Of a stretch of DNA of 64,000 bases, positions 33,341-42,389 are shown piece after piece. A program made the position numbers and the translations under genes. Every line of letters starts with the position of its first letter. The stretch's first letter is position 1. The notes beneath the pieces are model-generated. The model was not told where the DNA came from. It saw only the letters and a program-made list of their open reading frames with translations, and did not search any database. Origin of the DNA: Streptomyces sp. G-G2 (GTDB taxonomy: Bacteria > Actinomycetota > Actinomycetes > Streptomycetales > Streptomycetaceae); assembly GCF_030063135.1 (NCBI RefSeq), contig NZ_JASISO010000041.1, forward strand, positions 1-64,000. Reading direction: 5' to 3'.

Positions 33341-34184
33341 ACCGCTGAAGATCGCCTACTCGCCCTGCCCCAACGACACCTTCGTCTTCGACGCCTGGGC
33401 GCACGGCCGGGTGCCGGGCGCGCCCGCGCTCGACGTGACCTTCGCCGACATCGACGTCACCAACGGCATCGCCGAGCGCGGTTCGGCGGAACTCGACGTG
33501 CTGAAGGTGTCGTACGCCGTGCTGCCCTGGGTGCTGGAGCAGTACGCGCTGCTCCCCTGCGGCGGGGCGCTGGGCCGGGGCTGCGGGCCGCTGGTGCTGA
33601 CCCGCGAACCGGGGCTCGACCTGACGGGCAGGACGGTGGCCGTGCCGAGCGAGCGCTCCACGGCCTACCTGCTGTTCCGGCTGTGGGCGGCCGACGTGCT
33701 GCCCGGCGGGGTGGGCGAGGTCGTGGTGCTGCCGTTCCACGAGATCATGGCCGCCGTGCGCGACGGCTCGGTGGACGCCGGACTGGTGATCCACGAGGCC
33801 CGGTTCACGTACCAGGACTACGGGCTGCACCGCCTGGCCGACATGGGCGAGCACTGGGAGTCCACGACCGGGCTGCCGATCCCGCTCGGCGCGATCATCG
33901 CCCGGCGCTCGCTGGGCGCGGAGGCGCTGCGGGCGCTGGCGGAGGCGGCCCGCACGTCGGTGCGGATGGCGTGGGCGGACCCGGAGGCGTCACGGCCGTA
34001 CGTACGGGCGCACGCGCAGGAGCTGGATCCGGCGGTCGCGGACCAGCACATCGGGCTGTACGTCAACGAGTTCACGGCCAACCTCGGCGAGGCCGGGTAC
34101 GCGGCGGTGCGCGGGCTGCTGACCCGGGCGGCGGCGGAGGGCCTGGTCCCGGCGATCGCGCCGGGCGCACTCGACTTCCCCTGA
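33318..34184 (+). CDS. mqnD: 1,4-dihydroxy-6-naphthoate synthase
   Basis: The 288-aa protein has a periplasmic-binding-protein-like fold and cleaves cyclic dehypoxanthine futalosine to 1,4-dihydroxy-6-naphthoate. The signature SPCPNDTFVFDAW is near the N-terminus, with ADIDVTNG and GLPIPLGAII following. The ATG at 33318 lies inside mqnB, with GGGGAGAA 7-10 nt upstream, so translation is coupled. A 20-bp terminator stem follows 13 bp after the stop. Confidence 0.95.
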   Translation: MRSSNNAEPLKIAYSPCPNDTFVFDAWAHGRVPGAPALDVTFADIDVTNGIAERGSAELDVLKVSYAVLPWVLEQYALLPCGGALGRGCGPLVLTREPGLDLTGRTVAVPSERSTAYLLFRLWAADVLPGGVGEVVVLPFHEIMAAVRDGSVDAGLVIHEARFTYQDYGLHRLADMGEHWESTTGLPIPLGAIIARRSLGAEALRALAEAARTSVRMAWADPEASRPYVRAHAQELDPAVADQHIGLYVNEFTANLGEAGYAAVRGLLTRAAAEGLVPAIAPGALDFP

Positions 34185-34197
34185 GAATCCGGGACAT

Positions 34198-34242
34198 GGC
34201 TGTGCCCCGGCCCCCGCACGCGGCGGGGGCCGGGGCACAGCC
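34198..34242. terminator. Bidirectional terminator between mqnD and csp
   Basis: Perfect 20-bp stem (34198-34217 with 34223-34242) and 5-nt loop. It lies between convergent genes. Confidence 0.88.
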
Positions 34243-34254
34243 GTGCGTCTGGTC

Positions 34255-34638
34255 TCAGACGTCGAGCTGGTCGGCCACCGCGCGGAGCATGTCCGCGATC
34301 TTCGAGCCGTGTGCCTTGTCCGGGTAACGGCCGCGCTCCAGCTGCTGCGTGACGTTCTCCAGCAGCGTCGTCAGGTCCTGGACGATCGAGGCCAGCTCGT
34401 CGGGCTTGCGGCGCTGCGCGGCCGCGACCGACGGCGTGGGGTCCAGCACCGTCACCGAGAGGGCCTGGTCGCCGCGCTGGCCCGCGACCACGCCGAACTC
34501 CACGCGCTGGCCGGGCTTGAGCGCGTCGAGCCCGTCAGGCAGTACCGACGAGTGGACGAAGACGTCGCCGCCGTCGTCGCGGGAGAGGAAGCCGAAGCCC
34601 TTCTCACTGTTGAACCATTTGACCTTGCCGGTAGGCAC
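34255..34638 (-). CDS. Cold-shock domain protein with C-terminal extension
   Basis: The 127-aa protein has a CspA-type nucleic-acid-binding domain at residues 1-68, with RNP1 KGFGFL and RNP2 DVFVHSSV. A 60-residue helical extension follows (PDELASIVQDLTTLLENVTQQLE ... KIADMLRAVADQLDV). The tail is unusual compared with the 67-residue csp at 58012 and may mediate oligomerisation. The start is a GTG preceded by GAGGA. Confidence 0.9.
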   Translation of the reverse strand: MPTGKVKWFNSEKGFGFLSRDDGGDVFVHSSVLPDGLDALKPGQRVEFGVVAGQRGDQALSVTVLDPTPSVAAAQRRKPDELASIVQDLTTLLENVTQQLERGRYPDKAHGSKIADMLRAVADQLDV

Positions 34639-34770
34639 GTCCGTCCTCTGTCCTTGTGCTCGTCGGTGTGACGCACCGTCCGCGGTCCGTCACCCTCAAG
34701 GCTAATGGTCCTGGCCGCCCTGACAAGGCGTCCCCCGGTCCTTCCTGCGGTGGCCCTTCGGCCAGGGAAC

Positions 34771-34776
34771 TACCCT
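34771..34776 (+). promoter_or_regulatory. -10 element, leaderless 34783 gene
   Basis: TACCCT ends 6 nt before the GTG at 34783. Confidence 0.5.
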
Positions 34777-34782
34777 GGTGGG

Positions 34783-35049
34783 GTGACTTCCACTCCTGAT
34801 TCCGACGAAGCCCGGCCCGGCGACGCATTGGTCAAGGCGGGCGGCATCGTGTTCATCCTCGGCGCCGTGGCGACCCTCGCGACGATGGCCCCGCTGTTCC
34901 TGCACACCCGGCCGTTCCCGTCGTACGCGTGGGCCGTCTGCATGCTGATGGGCGTCGGGTTCGCCATCTCGGCCGCCGGGGTGCTGCGTTCGGCCGGTGC
35001 CCAGCGCGGGGCCGCCCGCCGCTCGCAGGCCGGCTCTCAGGCCTCCTGA
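34783..35049 (+). CDS. Small two-helix membrane protein
   Basis: The 88-aa product starts VTSTPDSDEARPGD. It has two predicted transmembrane helices (GGIVFILGAVATLATMAP and AVCMLMGVGFAISAAGVL) joined by a short loop, and a basic C-terminus. It is recognised only as a conserved-looking actinobacterial small membrane protein. The 3' end overlaps the convergent HAD gene by 13 bp. Confidence 0.75.
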   Translation: MTSTPDSDEARPGDALVKAGGIVFILGAVATLATMAPLFLHTRPFPSYAWAVCMLMGVGFAISAAGVLRSAGAQRGAARRSQAGSQAS

Positions 35050-35711
35050 GCGACCGGGGCTGCCTCCGGACGCGTACGGACGTACTCGGCGAGCCAGGCG
35101 GGCAGCGCGGTCAGGTCCGCCAGGACCACGTCCGCGCCCGCCTCGCGCAGCTCCGGCTCGGGGCACGGTCCGGTCGGCACCGCCACCGACAGCGCGCCCG
35201 CCGTACGAGCCCCGCGCACGTCGCCCACGTGGTCGCCGACGTACACCTGCGCCCCGTACGCGCGCAGCGCCCCCGCCTTCGCCTCCGCCCACAGCCAGCC
35301 GATCACCGCGTCGGGCTCGATGCCCAGGTGCGCCAGGTGCAGCCGGGCGTTGGGCTCGTGCTTGGCCGTCACCACGATCGCCCGCCCGCCGAGGGCCCGC
35401 ACCGCCTCGATGGCCTCGCGCGCCCCGCGCATCGCCGGGGTCGGCTCGATGGCGTATGTGGGATAGATCTCCCGGTACCGGTCGGCCATCTCCGCGATCC
35501 GCTCCTGGGGGAACCAGTTGGCCAGCTCATCGTCCAGCGGCGGCCCGAGCCGCGTGACGGCCTCGTCGGCGTCGATCCAGGTCCCCGTCTCGGCGGACAG
35601 CGCCTCGTAGGTCGCCTTGATCCCGGGCCGGGAGTCGATGAGGGTCATGTCGAGGTCGAAGCCGACGGTGAACGCGTGCGGGGCGGGGGAGGCCGTGCCG
35701 GGGGAGGTCAT
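35037..35711 (-). CDS. HAD-superfamily phosphatase
   Basis: The 224-aa protein carries HAD motif I FDLDMTLIDS (nucleophile and acid Asp), motif II VVTAKHE and motif IV VYVGDHVGDV. A helical cap sits between motifs I and II. This is the phosphoglycolate phosphatase/beta-phosphoglucomutase-like subgroup; the substrate is unknown. The ATG at 35711 is chosen: an upstream in-frame ATG adds only MGG. CACAAT lies 7 nt upstream. Confidence 0.87.
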   Translation of the reverse strand: MTSPGTASPAPHAFTVGFDLDMTLIDSRPGIKATYEALSAETGTWIDADEAVTRLGPPLDDELANWFPQERIAEMADRYREIYPTYAIEPTPAMRGAREAIEAVRALGGRAIVVTAKHEPNARLHLAHLGIEPDAVIGWLWAEAKAGALRAYGAQVYVGDHVGDVRGARTAGALSVAVPTGPCPEPELREAGADVVLADLTALPAWLAEYVRTRPEAAPVAQEA

Positions 35712-35756
35712 GCCCCCCATTGTGCCGAGACGGTGCGAACGCACGGGAACGTGGAC

Positions 35757-35775
35757 TTAGGTTCGCCTTACCAGA
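35757..35775 (+). promoter_or_regulatory. Candidate iron box (DmdR/IdeR type)
   Basis: TTAGGTTCGCCTTACCAGA agrees with the actinobacterial iron-box consensus at 14 of 19 positions, by my count against the remembered consensus. It lies 46 bp upstream of the HAD gene and 18 bp upstream of an ATG on the plus strand. Confidence 0.4.
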
Positions 35776-35792
35776 TCATGAAATGCGGTGAG

Positions 35793-35898
35793 ATGTCAGC
35801 CGCCGCTCCCAGCGCCGTTCCGCGGCGCGCTCCGACGGTCCGCCGACTCGGCTGGACGGTGGTCGCGCCCGGCGATCGAGGGCAAGGGCGCGGGCTGC
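35793..35898 (+). other. Possible truncated, iron-box-headed coding remnant
   Basis: An ATG at 35793 (or 35778) opens a short G/C-biased stretch reading MSAAAPSAVPRRAPTVRRLG before it runs into the 3' end of the HAAS-domain gene. It has no recognised domain. It may be the start of a decayed iron-regulated gene. Confidence 0.25.
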
Positions 35899-36906
35899 CT
35901 AGTGGTGACGGCGGGAGCGCCAGGTCAGGTAGACGGCCGAGGCTACGGCGGCGCCGCGGATCAGCCACGGCCACATGCCCTGGAACGCCTCCCCGAGGTG
36001 ACCGTCGGCCAGCGGGTCGCCCCAGCGGCCGTTCAGCCGCCCCCACACCCACACCACCGCACCCGCGAAGACCGCCCCCGGCAGCCCGAACACCACCCAC
36101 TTCTTCTCGGCCGGGCCCAGCACCCGCGACGCGTACGCCAGCAGCCAGCCCAGCCCGAGCAGGACCCAGTAGCCGGTGGCCACACCGACCGCCAGGAGCA
36201 GCGCGGCCAGCAGCAGGAAGGCGTGCGGCTTCGGGCGCACCGCGACGACGGCCGCCGCTTCGGGCACCACCGCGGCCGCCGCCGCCTCCTTCTTGCGCCG
36301 GCGCCGCTCGCGCAGCACCCGCACGACGGCCCGGCGCCGCGTCTCCCCCGGCCCGCCCGGCCCCGCCGGCCCGGTAGCCGCGGCCTCGGCCGCCTCGTCC
36401 TCCTCCGCCGGGACCTTGAAGAGGTCCGGCATCTCGATGCCGCCCGCGAAGCCGTCGACCTGCGGCCCGTTCCCGTACGCGCTCGGCGCGACCCGCCACC
36501 AGTCCGGCTCGGCGCCCCCGCCCCCGTCCGGGCCGAGTTCGTCGAGCCCGGCCAGGTGCGGCGACGCGGGCCCGGGCGGCTCCGCGGGCGGCTTGCGGGC
36601 GCGCGGACGGCCCGGGCCGCGCTGCTCGGGAACGGCGGGCGCCGGAGCCGCCGGAGCGGCACCCGAACCCGGCGCCGAACCCGACCCCAGCGCGTCCAGG
36701 ATCTCCTCGGGGCTGCCGATCCGGTCCAGGATGCGCCGTACCGCCGCCGGGGTCTCCGGGTCGTACTTGGCGCGCCGCCGGTCGATCTCGTCCCGCAGTC
36801 CCGTCACCAACCGCATCCGGTCCCCGGAGGTCAGGTGCCTCCGCTGGGCCAAGTCCCCGACCCTGCTCAGATATTCGTAGACCAGATGGTCGCTCTCGAT
36901 GCCCAC
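35899..36906 (-). CDS. HAAS signalling-domain membrane protein
   Basis: The 335-aa protein has an N-terminal HAAS domain (VGIESDHLVYEYLSRVGDLA, RLVTGLRDEIDRRR, RILDRIGSPEEILDAL), a Pro/Gly/Ala linker and a basic patch (RRRAVVRVLRERRRRKKE). Three or four C-terminal transmembrane helices follow. Such proteins often couple to PadR-type regulators; none is adjacent here. The GTG at 36906 is chosen because AGGAG lies upstream; the longer open frame has no protein-like sequence. Function unknown. Confidence 0.8.
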   Translation of the reverse strand: MGIESDHLVYEYLSRVGDLAQRRHLTSGDRMRLVTGLRDEIDRRRAKYDPETPAAVRRILDRIGSPEEILDALGSGSAPGSGAAPAAPAPAVPEQRGPGRPRARKPPAEPPGPASPHLAGLDELGPDGGGGAEPDWWRVAPSAYGNGPQVDGFAGGIEMPDLFKVPAEEDEAAEAAATGPAGPGGPGETRRRAVVRVLRERRRRKKEAAAAAVVPEAAAVVAVRPKPHAFLLLAALLLAVGVATGYWVLLGLGWLLAYASRVLGPAEKKWVVFGLPGAVFAGAVVWVWGRLNGRWGDPLADGHLGEAFQGMWPWLIRGAAVASAVYLTWRSRRHH

Positions 36907-37036
36907 GCCCCGGCTCCTCCCGTACCGCCTCGTCGAAAGGTAGCGCGTGCGCCCGTGGAGCCGTCGCGTACGCAGCGGATAACGTGGACCGGATGGGAAC
37001 CGGCCGACGACCGGCCGACGCGACCAGGAGGCGACC

Positions 37037-39487
37037 GTGCCCGAGGCAAGCACCGCAGGGACCGCTCCGCGTTCCCTCGCCGAGGCGCTGCGCGCCCGCG
37101 ACGACTCCGCGCTCGGCGCACTGCTGCGGGCCCGGCCCGACCTGCTCAACCCCGTTCCGGGCGACGTCACGCGGCTCGCGACCCGCGCCGGGACCCGCGC
37201 CTCGGTGGTGCGCGCCCTGGAACACCTGGACCGCTTCGCGCTGCAGACCGCCGAGGCGCTGGCGGTGGCCCCGGACCCGTGCCCGTACGAGGTACTGGAG
37301 TCGCTGCTGACCGGCGCGCCCTCCGGCGGCGAGGACGACCGCCGGGCCGCCGCCGACGCCGTCCGGGCCGCGCTGCCGCACGCCGTGGCGACCCTGCGCG
37401 ACCAGGCCCTCCTGTGGGGCGCGGGCTCCTCGCTGCGACTGGTGCGCACCGCACGGGAGTTGCTGTCCCCCTCCGCTTCCCGCCCCTCCCCCACCGGGCT
37501 CGGCCCGACCGTCGCCGAGGCCACCGCGGGCATGTCCCCGGGCCGGGTCCAGGAGATCGTGCTGGCCGCCGGGCTGACCGCCACCCACGACCCGGTGTCG
37601 GCGGTGTCCGCGCTGACCGCCCTGTTCACGGACGACGCCCGGATGTCGGCGCTGCTCGACGAGGCGCCCGCCGAGGCCCATCAGGTGCTGGGCCGCCTCG
37701 TGTGGGGGCCGCCGTACGGGGAGGTGACCGCGAATCCGACCCCGCCCGTGCGCTGGCTGCGGGACCGCGGGCTGCTGCTGCCCGCCTCGACGCGGACGGT
37801 CGTACTCCCCCGCGAGGTCGCCCTGCACCTGCGCGGCGGGCTGGCCCACCGGGTGCCGGAGCCGCTCGCGCCGCCCGTGACCGCCTCGCTCGAGCACCGT
37901 CCACAGCTTGTGGACGCGAACGCGGCCGGGCAGGCGCTCGCCGCGCTGTCCACGGTCGAGGAACTCGTGAAGTTCTGGGAGCACGCCGGGCCCGCCGTGC
38001 TGCGCGCGGGCGGGCTCGCCGTCCGCGACCTCAAGCGGACCGCGACCGCCCTGGACACCACCGAGTCCCTCGCCGCGTTCTGGATCGAACTCGCCTACGC
38101 CACCGGGCTGCTGGCCAGCGACGGCGCGGCGGACGAGCGGTACGCGCCGACCCCCGCGTTCGACGACTGGACCGAACTCCCGCCCGCCGAGCGGTGGTCG
38201 GCCCTGGCCGCCGCCTGGCTCCCCGCCACCCGCACGGGCGCGCTCGTCGGCGAACAGGACGCCAAGGGCCGCACCCTGTCCGTGCTGGGCCCCGACCTGG
38301 ACCGCTCCGCCGCGCCCGAGGTACGCCGCCGGGTGCTCGAACTCCTCGCCGCGCTCCCCGAAGGCGGCTCCGCCGACCCGGACGCGCTGCTCGCGCGGCT
38401 CGCCTGGGAGCGCCCGGTGCGCGGCGCCGGCGACCTGCGGGCCCGCCTCGCGCACTGGACCCTGTCGGAGGCGGAACTGCTCGGGGTGACCGGGCGCGGG
38501 GCACTGTCCGCGCCGGGCCGGGCGCTGCTCGCGCACGAGGATCCGGGGCCGCTGCTGGCGCCGCTGCTGCCGGAGCCGGTGGACTACGTACTCCTCCAGG
38601 CCGACCTGACGGCGGTCGCGCCGGGCCCGCTGCGCCGCCCGCTGGGGGACGTACTGGCCGTGCTCGCCGACGTGGAGTCCAAGGGCGGGGCGACGGTGTA
38701 CCGGTTCACGCCCGGTTCCGTACGCCGGGCGCTGGACGCCGGGCGGACCGCCGTCGACCTGCACGCCTTCCTGGCCGAGCACAGCCGTACGCCGGTTCCG
38801 CAGCCGCTGTCGTACCTGATCGACGACATGGCGCGGCGGCACGGGCACCTGCGGGTGGGCGCGGCCTCCTCGTACGTGCGCTGCGACGACGACGCGGTGC
38901 TCGGCGAACTCCTCGCCGACAAGCGCTCGGCCGGGCTGGGCCTGCGCCGTCTCGCGCCGACCGTGCTGGCCGCGCAGGCCGAACCGGGTGCGCTGCTCGA
39001 CGGGTTGCGGGCGATGGGCTACGCCCCGGCCGCGGAGTCCCGTACCGGTGACGTGCTGGTGGCGCGGGCCGACGCGGTGCGCGCGCCGCGCCGCAGCGCG
39101 CCGGTACCGGTCCCGGAGGGCCCGCCGGTGCCGGACGCGCGACTGCTGGGCGCGGCGGTACGGGCGATCCGCGCGGGCGACCTGGCGGCGACGGCGGTCC
39201 GCAAGGAGCCCGCGACGTCCGCGTCCGCCTCGCCCGCGCTCCCCGGTGAGCTGCCGCGCACCAGCGCGGCGGAGACCCTGGCGACGGTGCAGGCGGCGGC
39301 GCTGACCGGGTCGGCGGTGTGGATCGGATACGTGAACGCCGACGGGGCCGCGAGCCAGCGCGTGATCGCCCCGGTCCGGGTGGAGGGCGGCTTCGTCACG
39401 GGCTACGACCACACGGCGGACGAGGTCCGTACGTACGCCCTGCACCGGGTCACGGGCGTGGCGGAACTGGCCGACGACCAGGTGTGA
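37037..39487 (+). CDS. Helicase-associated (XPB/Ssl2-like) domain protein
   Basis: The 816-aa product starts at a GTG after AGGAGGCGACC. It is rich in Ala/Leu helices, lacks Walker motifs, and carries in its C-terminal half the helicase C-terminal or XPB-associated winged domain (HAFLAEHSRTPVPQPLSYLIDDMARRHG; AAALTGSAVWIGYVNADGAAS). In actinobacteria it is usually encoded near the XPB-type helicase, as here with one gene between. A DNA-repair or transcription-linked role is inferred from that pairing. Confidence 0.82.
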   Translation: MPEASTAGTAPRSLAEALRARDDSALGALLRARPDLLNPVPGDVTRLATRAGTRASVVRALEHLDRFALQTAEALAVAPDPCPYEVLESLLTGAPSGGEDDRRAAADAVRAALPHAVATLRDQALLWGAGSSLRLVRTARELLSPSASRPSPTGLGPTVAEATAGMSPGRVQEIVLAAGLTATHDPVSAVSALTALFTDDARMSALLDEAPAEAHQVLGRLVWGPPYGEVTANPTPPVRWLRDRGLLLPASTRTVVLPREVALHLRGGLAHRVPEPLAPPVTASLEHRPQLVDANAAGQALAALSTVEELVKFWEHAGPAVLRAGGLAVRDLKRTATALDTTESLAAFWIELAYATGLLASDGAADERYAPTPAFDDWTELPPAERWSALAAAWLPATRTGALVGEQDAKGRTLSVLGPDLDRSAAPEVRRRVLELLAALPEGGSADPDALLARLAWERPVRGAGDLRARLAHWTLSEAELLGVTGRGALSAPGRALLAHEDPGPLLAPLLPEPVDYVLLQADLTAVAPGPLRRPLGDVLAVLADVESKGGATVYRFTPGSVRRALDAGRTAVDLHAFLAEHSRTPVPQPLSYLIDDMARRHGHLRVGAASSYVRCDDDAVLGELLADKRSAGLGLRRLAPTVLAAQAEPGALLDGLRAMGYAPAAESRTGDVLVARADAVRAPRRSAPVPVPEGPPVPDARLLGAAVRAIRAGDLAATAVRKEPATSASASPALPGELPRTSAAETLATVQAAALTGSAVWIGYVNADGAASQRVIAPVRVEGGFVTGYDHTADEVRTYALHRVTGVAELADDQV

Positions 39488-39547
39488 GCGGACCCCGGCG
39501 GCGAAATCCACTGGCCGGGCACGACGGCGGGCGGCGATCCTGACGCC

Positions 39548-40192
39548 ATGACCACGAGCAGCACGACGGGCGCCGCGGGCGCGCACACAGGCGCGAGCGC
39601 CGCCCCCGTCGAACCGGCCCGCCGGATCCGGGCGGCCCACACCGCCGGCACCGTCACCGTCTACCAGGCGTACGGTCCCCACCTCGGCCTCCCCGCGGCC
39701 CGCGACGGCCGCTTCCCGGCCGCCTGGAAGCGGGAGCGGATGACGTGGATCAAGCCGTCGTTCCTGTGGATGATGTACCGCTGCGGCTGGGCCGCCAAGG
39801 CCGACCAGGAGACGGTCCTGGCCGTCGAGATCACCCGGGCCGGTTTCGACCACGCGCTGCGCCACGCCTGCCTGTCGCACTACGAGGCCGCCACGCACCC
39901 GGACCGGGCCGCCTGGCGGGAGGCGCTGCGCCGGGCCCCGGCGCGCGTCCAGTGGGATCCCGAACGCGACCTCCACCTCAACGCCCTGCCGTACCGCTCC
40001 CTGCAACTGGGCCTGTCCGGCTTCGCGTCCCGCGCGTACGCCGACGAGTGGACGGTGTCCATCCGCGACGTCACCCCACTGGCCCAAGAGATCCACGCCC
40101 TGGTCCGCGCGGGCGACGAGGCGGCGGCCCGCGCCCTGCTCCCCGCCGAAACCCCCTACCCCACGGGCCAGCTGCCGCACCTGGGCGCGTAA
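39548..40192 (+). CDS. DUF4291 protein
   Basis: The 214-aa protein has IRAAHTAGTVTVYQAYGPHLGL near the start, RMTWIKPSFLWMMYRCGWA, and VQWDPERDLHLNALPYRSLQLGL, the hallmark of DUF4291. The biochemical role is not established to my knowledge. A 25-residue Thr/Ala-rich N-terminus precedes the domain. It sits between the helicase-associated protein and the XPB helicase, which suggests an insertion into a conserved pair or a shared function. Confidence 0.85.
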   Translation: MTTSSTTGAAGAHTGASAAPVEPARRIRAAHTAGTVTVYQAYGPHLGLPAARDGRFPAAWKRERMTWIKPSFLWMMYRCGWAAKADQETVLAVEITRAGFDHALRHACLSHYEAATHPDRAAWREALRRAPARVQWDPERDLHLNALPYRSLQLGLSGFASRAYADEWTVSIRDVTPLAQEIHALVRAGDEAAARALLPAETPYPTGQLPHLGA

Positions 40193-40411
40193 CCCGCCCC
40201 CGTACGGCGGCCCAACGAGCCGCGGTCCGAGCCGGTCACCGCCTTCGAGGAGGCCGCCGACCCCGCGGCGGCAGCCGGCGCCCTGACCGCCCCGCGTGCC
40301 CGGTACCAGCCCCGGCCACCGCCATGAACCCCCACACGAGGCGGGGGATGCGGCAGACTGGAGGTTTGGCCGTCCGCGCCCGGACAGCCACACCGCCGGA
40401 AAGGGACGCTC

Positions 40412-42136
40412 TTGAACGGGCCTCTGATCGTCCAGAGTGACAAGACCCTCCTGCTTGAGGTCGACCACGAGCTGTCCGCCGCCGCTCGGCGGGCCATCGC
40501 GCCGTTCGCCGAGCTGGAGCGGGCTCCCGAGCACATCCACACCTACCGGATCACCCCGCTCGGGCTGTGGAACGCCCGGGCGGCCGGGCACGACGCCGAG
40601 CAGGTCGTGGACGCGCTCGTCGAGTTCTCCCGCTATCCCGTGCCGCACGCGCTGCTCGTGGACGTCGCCGAGACCATGGCCCGCTACGGGCGGCTGACCC
40701 TCAGCAAGCACCCCGTGCACGGGCTGGTCCTGACCAGCACCGACCGGCCCGTGCTGGAGGAGATCCTGCGGTCCAAGAAGGTCGCCCCGCTGGTCGGCGC
40801 CCGGCTCGACGCCGACACCGTCGCCGTGCACCCCTCCGAGCGCGGGCAGATCAAGCAGACCCTGCTCAAGCTGGGCTGGCCCGCCGAGGACCTCGCCGGG
40901 TACGTCGACGGCGAGGCGCACCCGATCGAGCTGGCCGAGAACGGCTGGGCGCTGCGTCCCTACCAGCAGCAGGCCGTCGAGGGTTTCTGGCACGGCGGCT
41001 CGGGCGTGGTCGTGCTGCCCTGTGGCGCGGGCAAGACGCTGGTGGGCGCCGGGGCGATGGCGCAGGCCAAGGCGACCACGCTGATCCTGGTCACGAACAC
41101 CGTCTCGGCCCGGCAGTGGAAGCACGAGCTGATCAAGCGGACCTCGCTCACCGAGGAGGAGATCGGCGAGTACTCGGGCACCCGCAAGGAGATCCGCCCG
41201 GTCACGATCGCGACGTACCAGGTCCTCACGACGAAGCGGAAGGGCATCTATCCGCACCTGGAGCTGTTCGACTCCCGGGACTGGGGCCTGATCATCTATG
41301 ACGAGGTGCACCTGCTGCCCGCGCCGGTCTTCAAGTTCACGGCGGATCTGCAGGCCCGCCGGCGCCTCGGGCTGACCGCGACGCTGGTCCGCGAGGACGG
41401 CCGCGAGTCGGACGTGTTCTCGCTGATCGGCCCCAAGCGGTTCGACGCTCCGTGGAAGGAGATCGAGGCGCAGGGCTACATCGCCCCGGCGGACTGCGTC
41501 GAGGTACGCGTCAACCTCACCGAGGCCGAGCGGCTCGCCTACGCGACCGCCGAGACCGAGGAGAAGTACCGCTTCTGCGCGACGACCACGACGAAGCGGA
41601 AGGTCACCGAGGCGCTCGTACGCAAGCACCGGGGCGAGCAGACGCTGGTCATCGGCCAGTACATCGACCAGCTCGACGAGCTGGGTGAGCACCTGAACGC
41701 GCCCGTCATCAAGGGCGAGACCTCGAACGCGCAGCGCGAGAAGCTGTTCAACGCGTTCCGCGAGGGCGAGATCAGCGTGCTGGTCGTCTCGAAGGTCGCG
41801 AACTTCTCCATCGACCTCCCGGAGGCCACGGTGGCCATCCAGGTGTCGGGCACCTTCGGCTCCCGCCAGGAGGAGGCCCAGCGGCTGGGCCGCGTGCTGC
41901 GTCCGAAGGCGGACGGGCACGAGGCGCGCTTCTACTCGGTGGTGGCCCGGGACACGATCGACCAGGACTTCGCCGCGCACCGCCAGCGGTTCCTGGCCGA
42001 GCAGGGCTACGCCTACCGGATCATGGACGCCGACGAGCTGCTGACCAGCCACGGCGAGGACGGCGTTAGCGGCGAGGACGGCGAGAACACGGACGCGGAC
42101 GAGAGCGCGGCCGAGGGCGGGACCGGGGAGGAGTAG
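40412..42136 (+). CDS. XPB-type DEAD/DEAH 3'-5' DNA helicase
   Basis: The 574-aa superfamily 2 helicase starts at a TTG (LNGPLIVQSDKTLLLEVDHE) with AAGGGA upstream. Residues 1-150 form the DRD-like N-terminal region. Walker A is PCGAGKT (Lys208), motif II DEVH (Asp297), motif III LGLTATLVREDG, and motif VI QRLGRVLRPK. It is the bacterial homologue of eukaryotic XPB/Ssl2, a translocase in repair and transcription. The acidic C-terminal tail is low complexity. Confidence 0.94.
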   Translation: MNGPLIVQSDKTLLLEVDHELSAAARRAIAPFAELERAPEHIHTYRITPLGLWNARAAGHDAEQVVDALVEFSRYPVPHALLVDVAETMARYGRLTLSKHPVHGLVLTSTDRPVLEEILRSKKVAPLVGARLDADTVAVHPSERGQIKQTLLKLGWPAEDLAGYVDGEAHPIELAENGWALRPYQQQAVEGFWHGGSGVVVLPCGAGKTLVGAGAMAQAKATTLILVTNTVSARQWKHELIKRTSLTEEEIGEYSGTRKEIRPVTIATYQVLTTKRKGIYPHLELFDSRDWGLIIYDEVHLLPAPVFKFTADLQARRRLGLTATLVREDGRESDVFSLIGPKRFDAPWKEIEAQGYIAPADCVEVRVNLTEAERLAYATAETEEKYRFCATTTTKRKVTEALVRKHRGEQTLVIGQYIDQLDELGEHLNAPVIKGETSNAQREKLFNAFREGEISVLVVSKVANFSIDLPEATVAIQVSGTFGSRQEEAQRLGRVLRPKADGHEARFYSVVARDTIDQDFAAHRQRFLAEQGYAYRIMDADELLTSHGEDGVSGEDGENTDADESAAEGGTGEE

Positions 42137-42167
42137 GGCCCGGGGAGGATCGGCGACGCCGGGGGCG

Positions 42168-42389
42168 TCAGCGACGTATGACGCCCGCGTCCTCGGCGTA
42201 TTCACCCAGCAGGACCACGCTCACCGCGGTGCCTGCGAAGATCTTCGCCGCCCGCAGCAGACCGCCCTTGCGGCGCGCCGCGAGGGCGTCGGCCGCGGGC
42301 TGTTCGTCATGGGTGCGGACGACGGGAGTAGTGGCGGTGGCGCCGCGAGCGCGGCGGCCCTGGATCGGGGTGAAGGTTGCGGTGCTCAT
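42168..42389 (-). CDS. Small basic hypothetical protein
   Basis: The 73-aa product (MSTATFTPIQGRRARGATAT ... AAKIFAGTAVSVVLLGEYAE) has an Arg-rich N-terminus and one short hydrophobic segment (IFAGTAVSVVLLG) that could be a weak membrane helix. It converges on the XPB helicase. No family recognised. A longer frame to 42467 is open but lacks a ribosome binding site. Confidence 0.55.
   Translation of the reverse strand: MSTATFTPIQGRRARGATATTPVVRTHDEQPAADALAARRKGGLLRAAKIFAGTAVSVVLLGEYAEDAGVIRR

Noticed and set aside
35768..42205. Very long open frame (over 2,100 codons) on the minus strand
   Set aside because: It runs antisense to the helicase-related genes with repetitive Arg/Gly/Ala/Asp composition and no domains; this is a GC-skew shadow of real genes.
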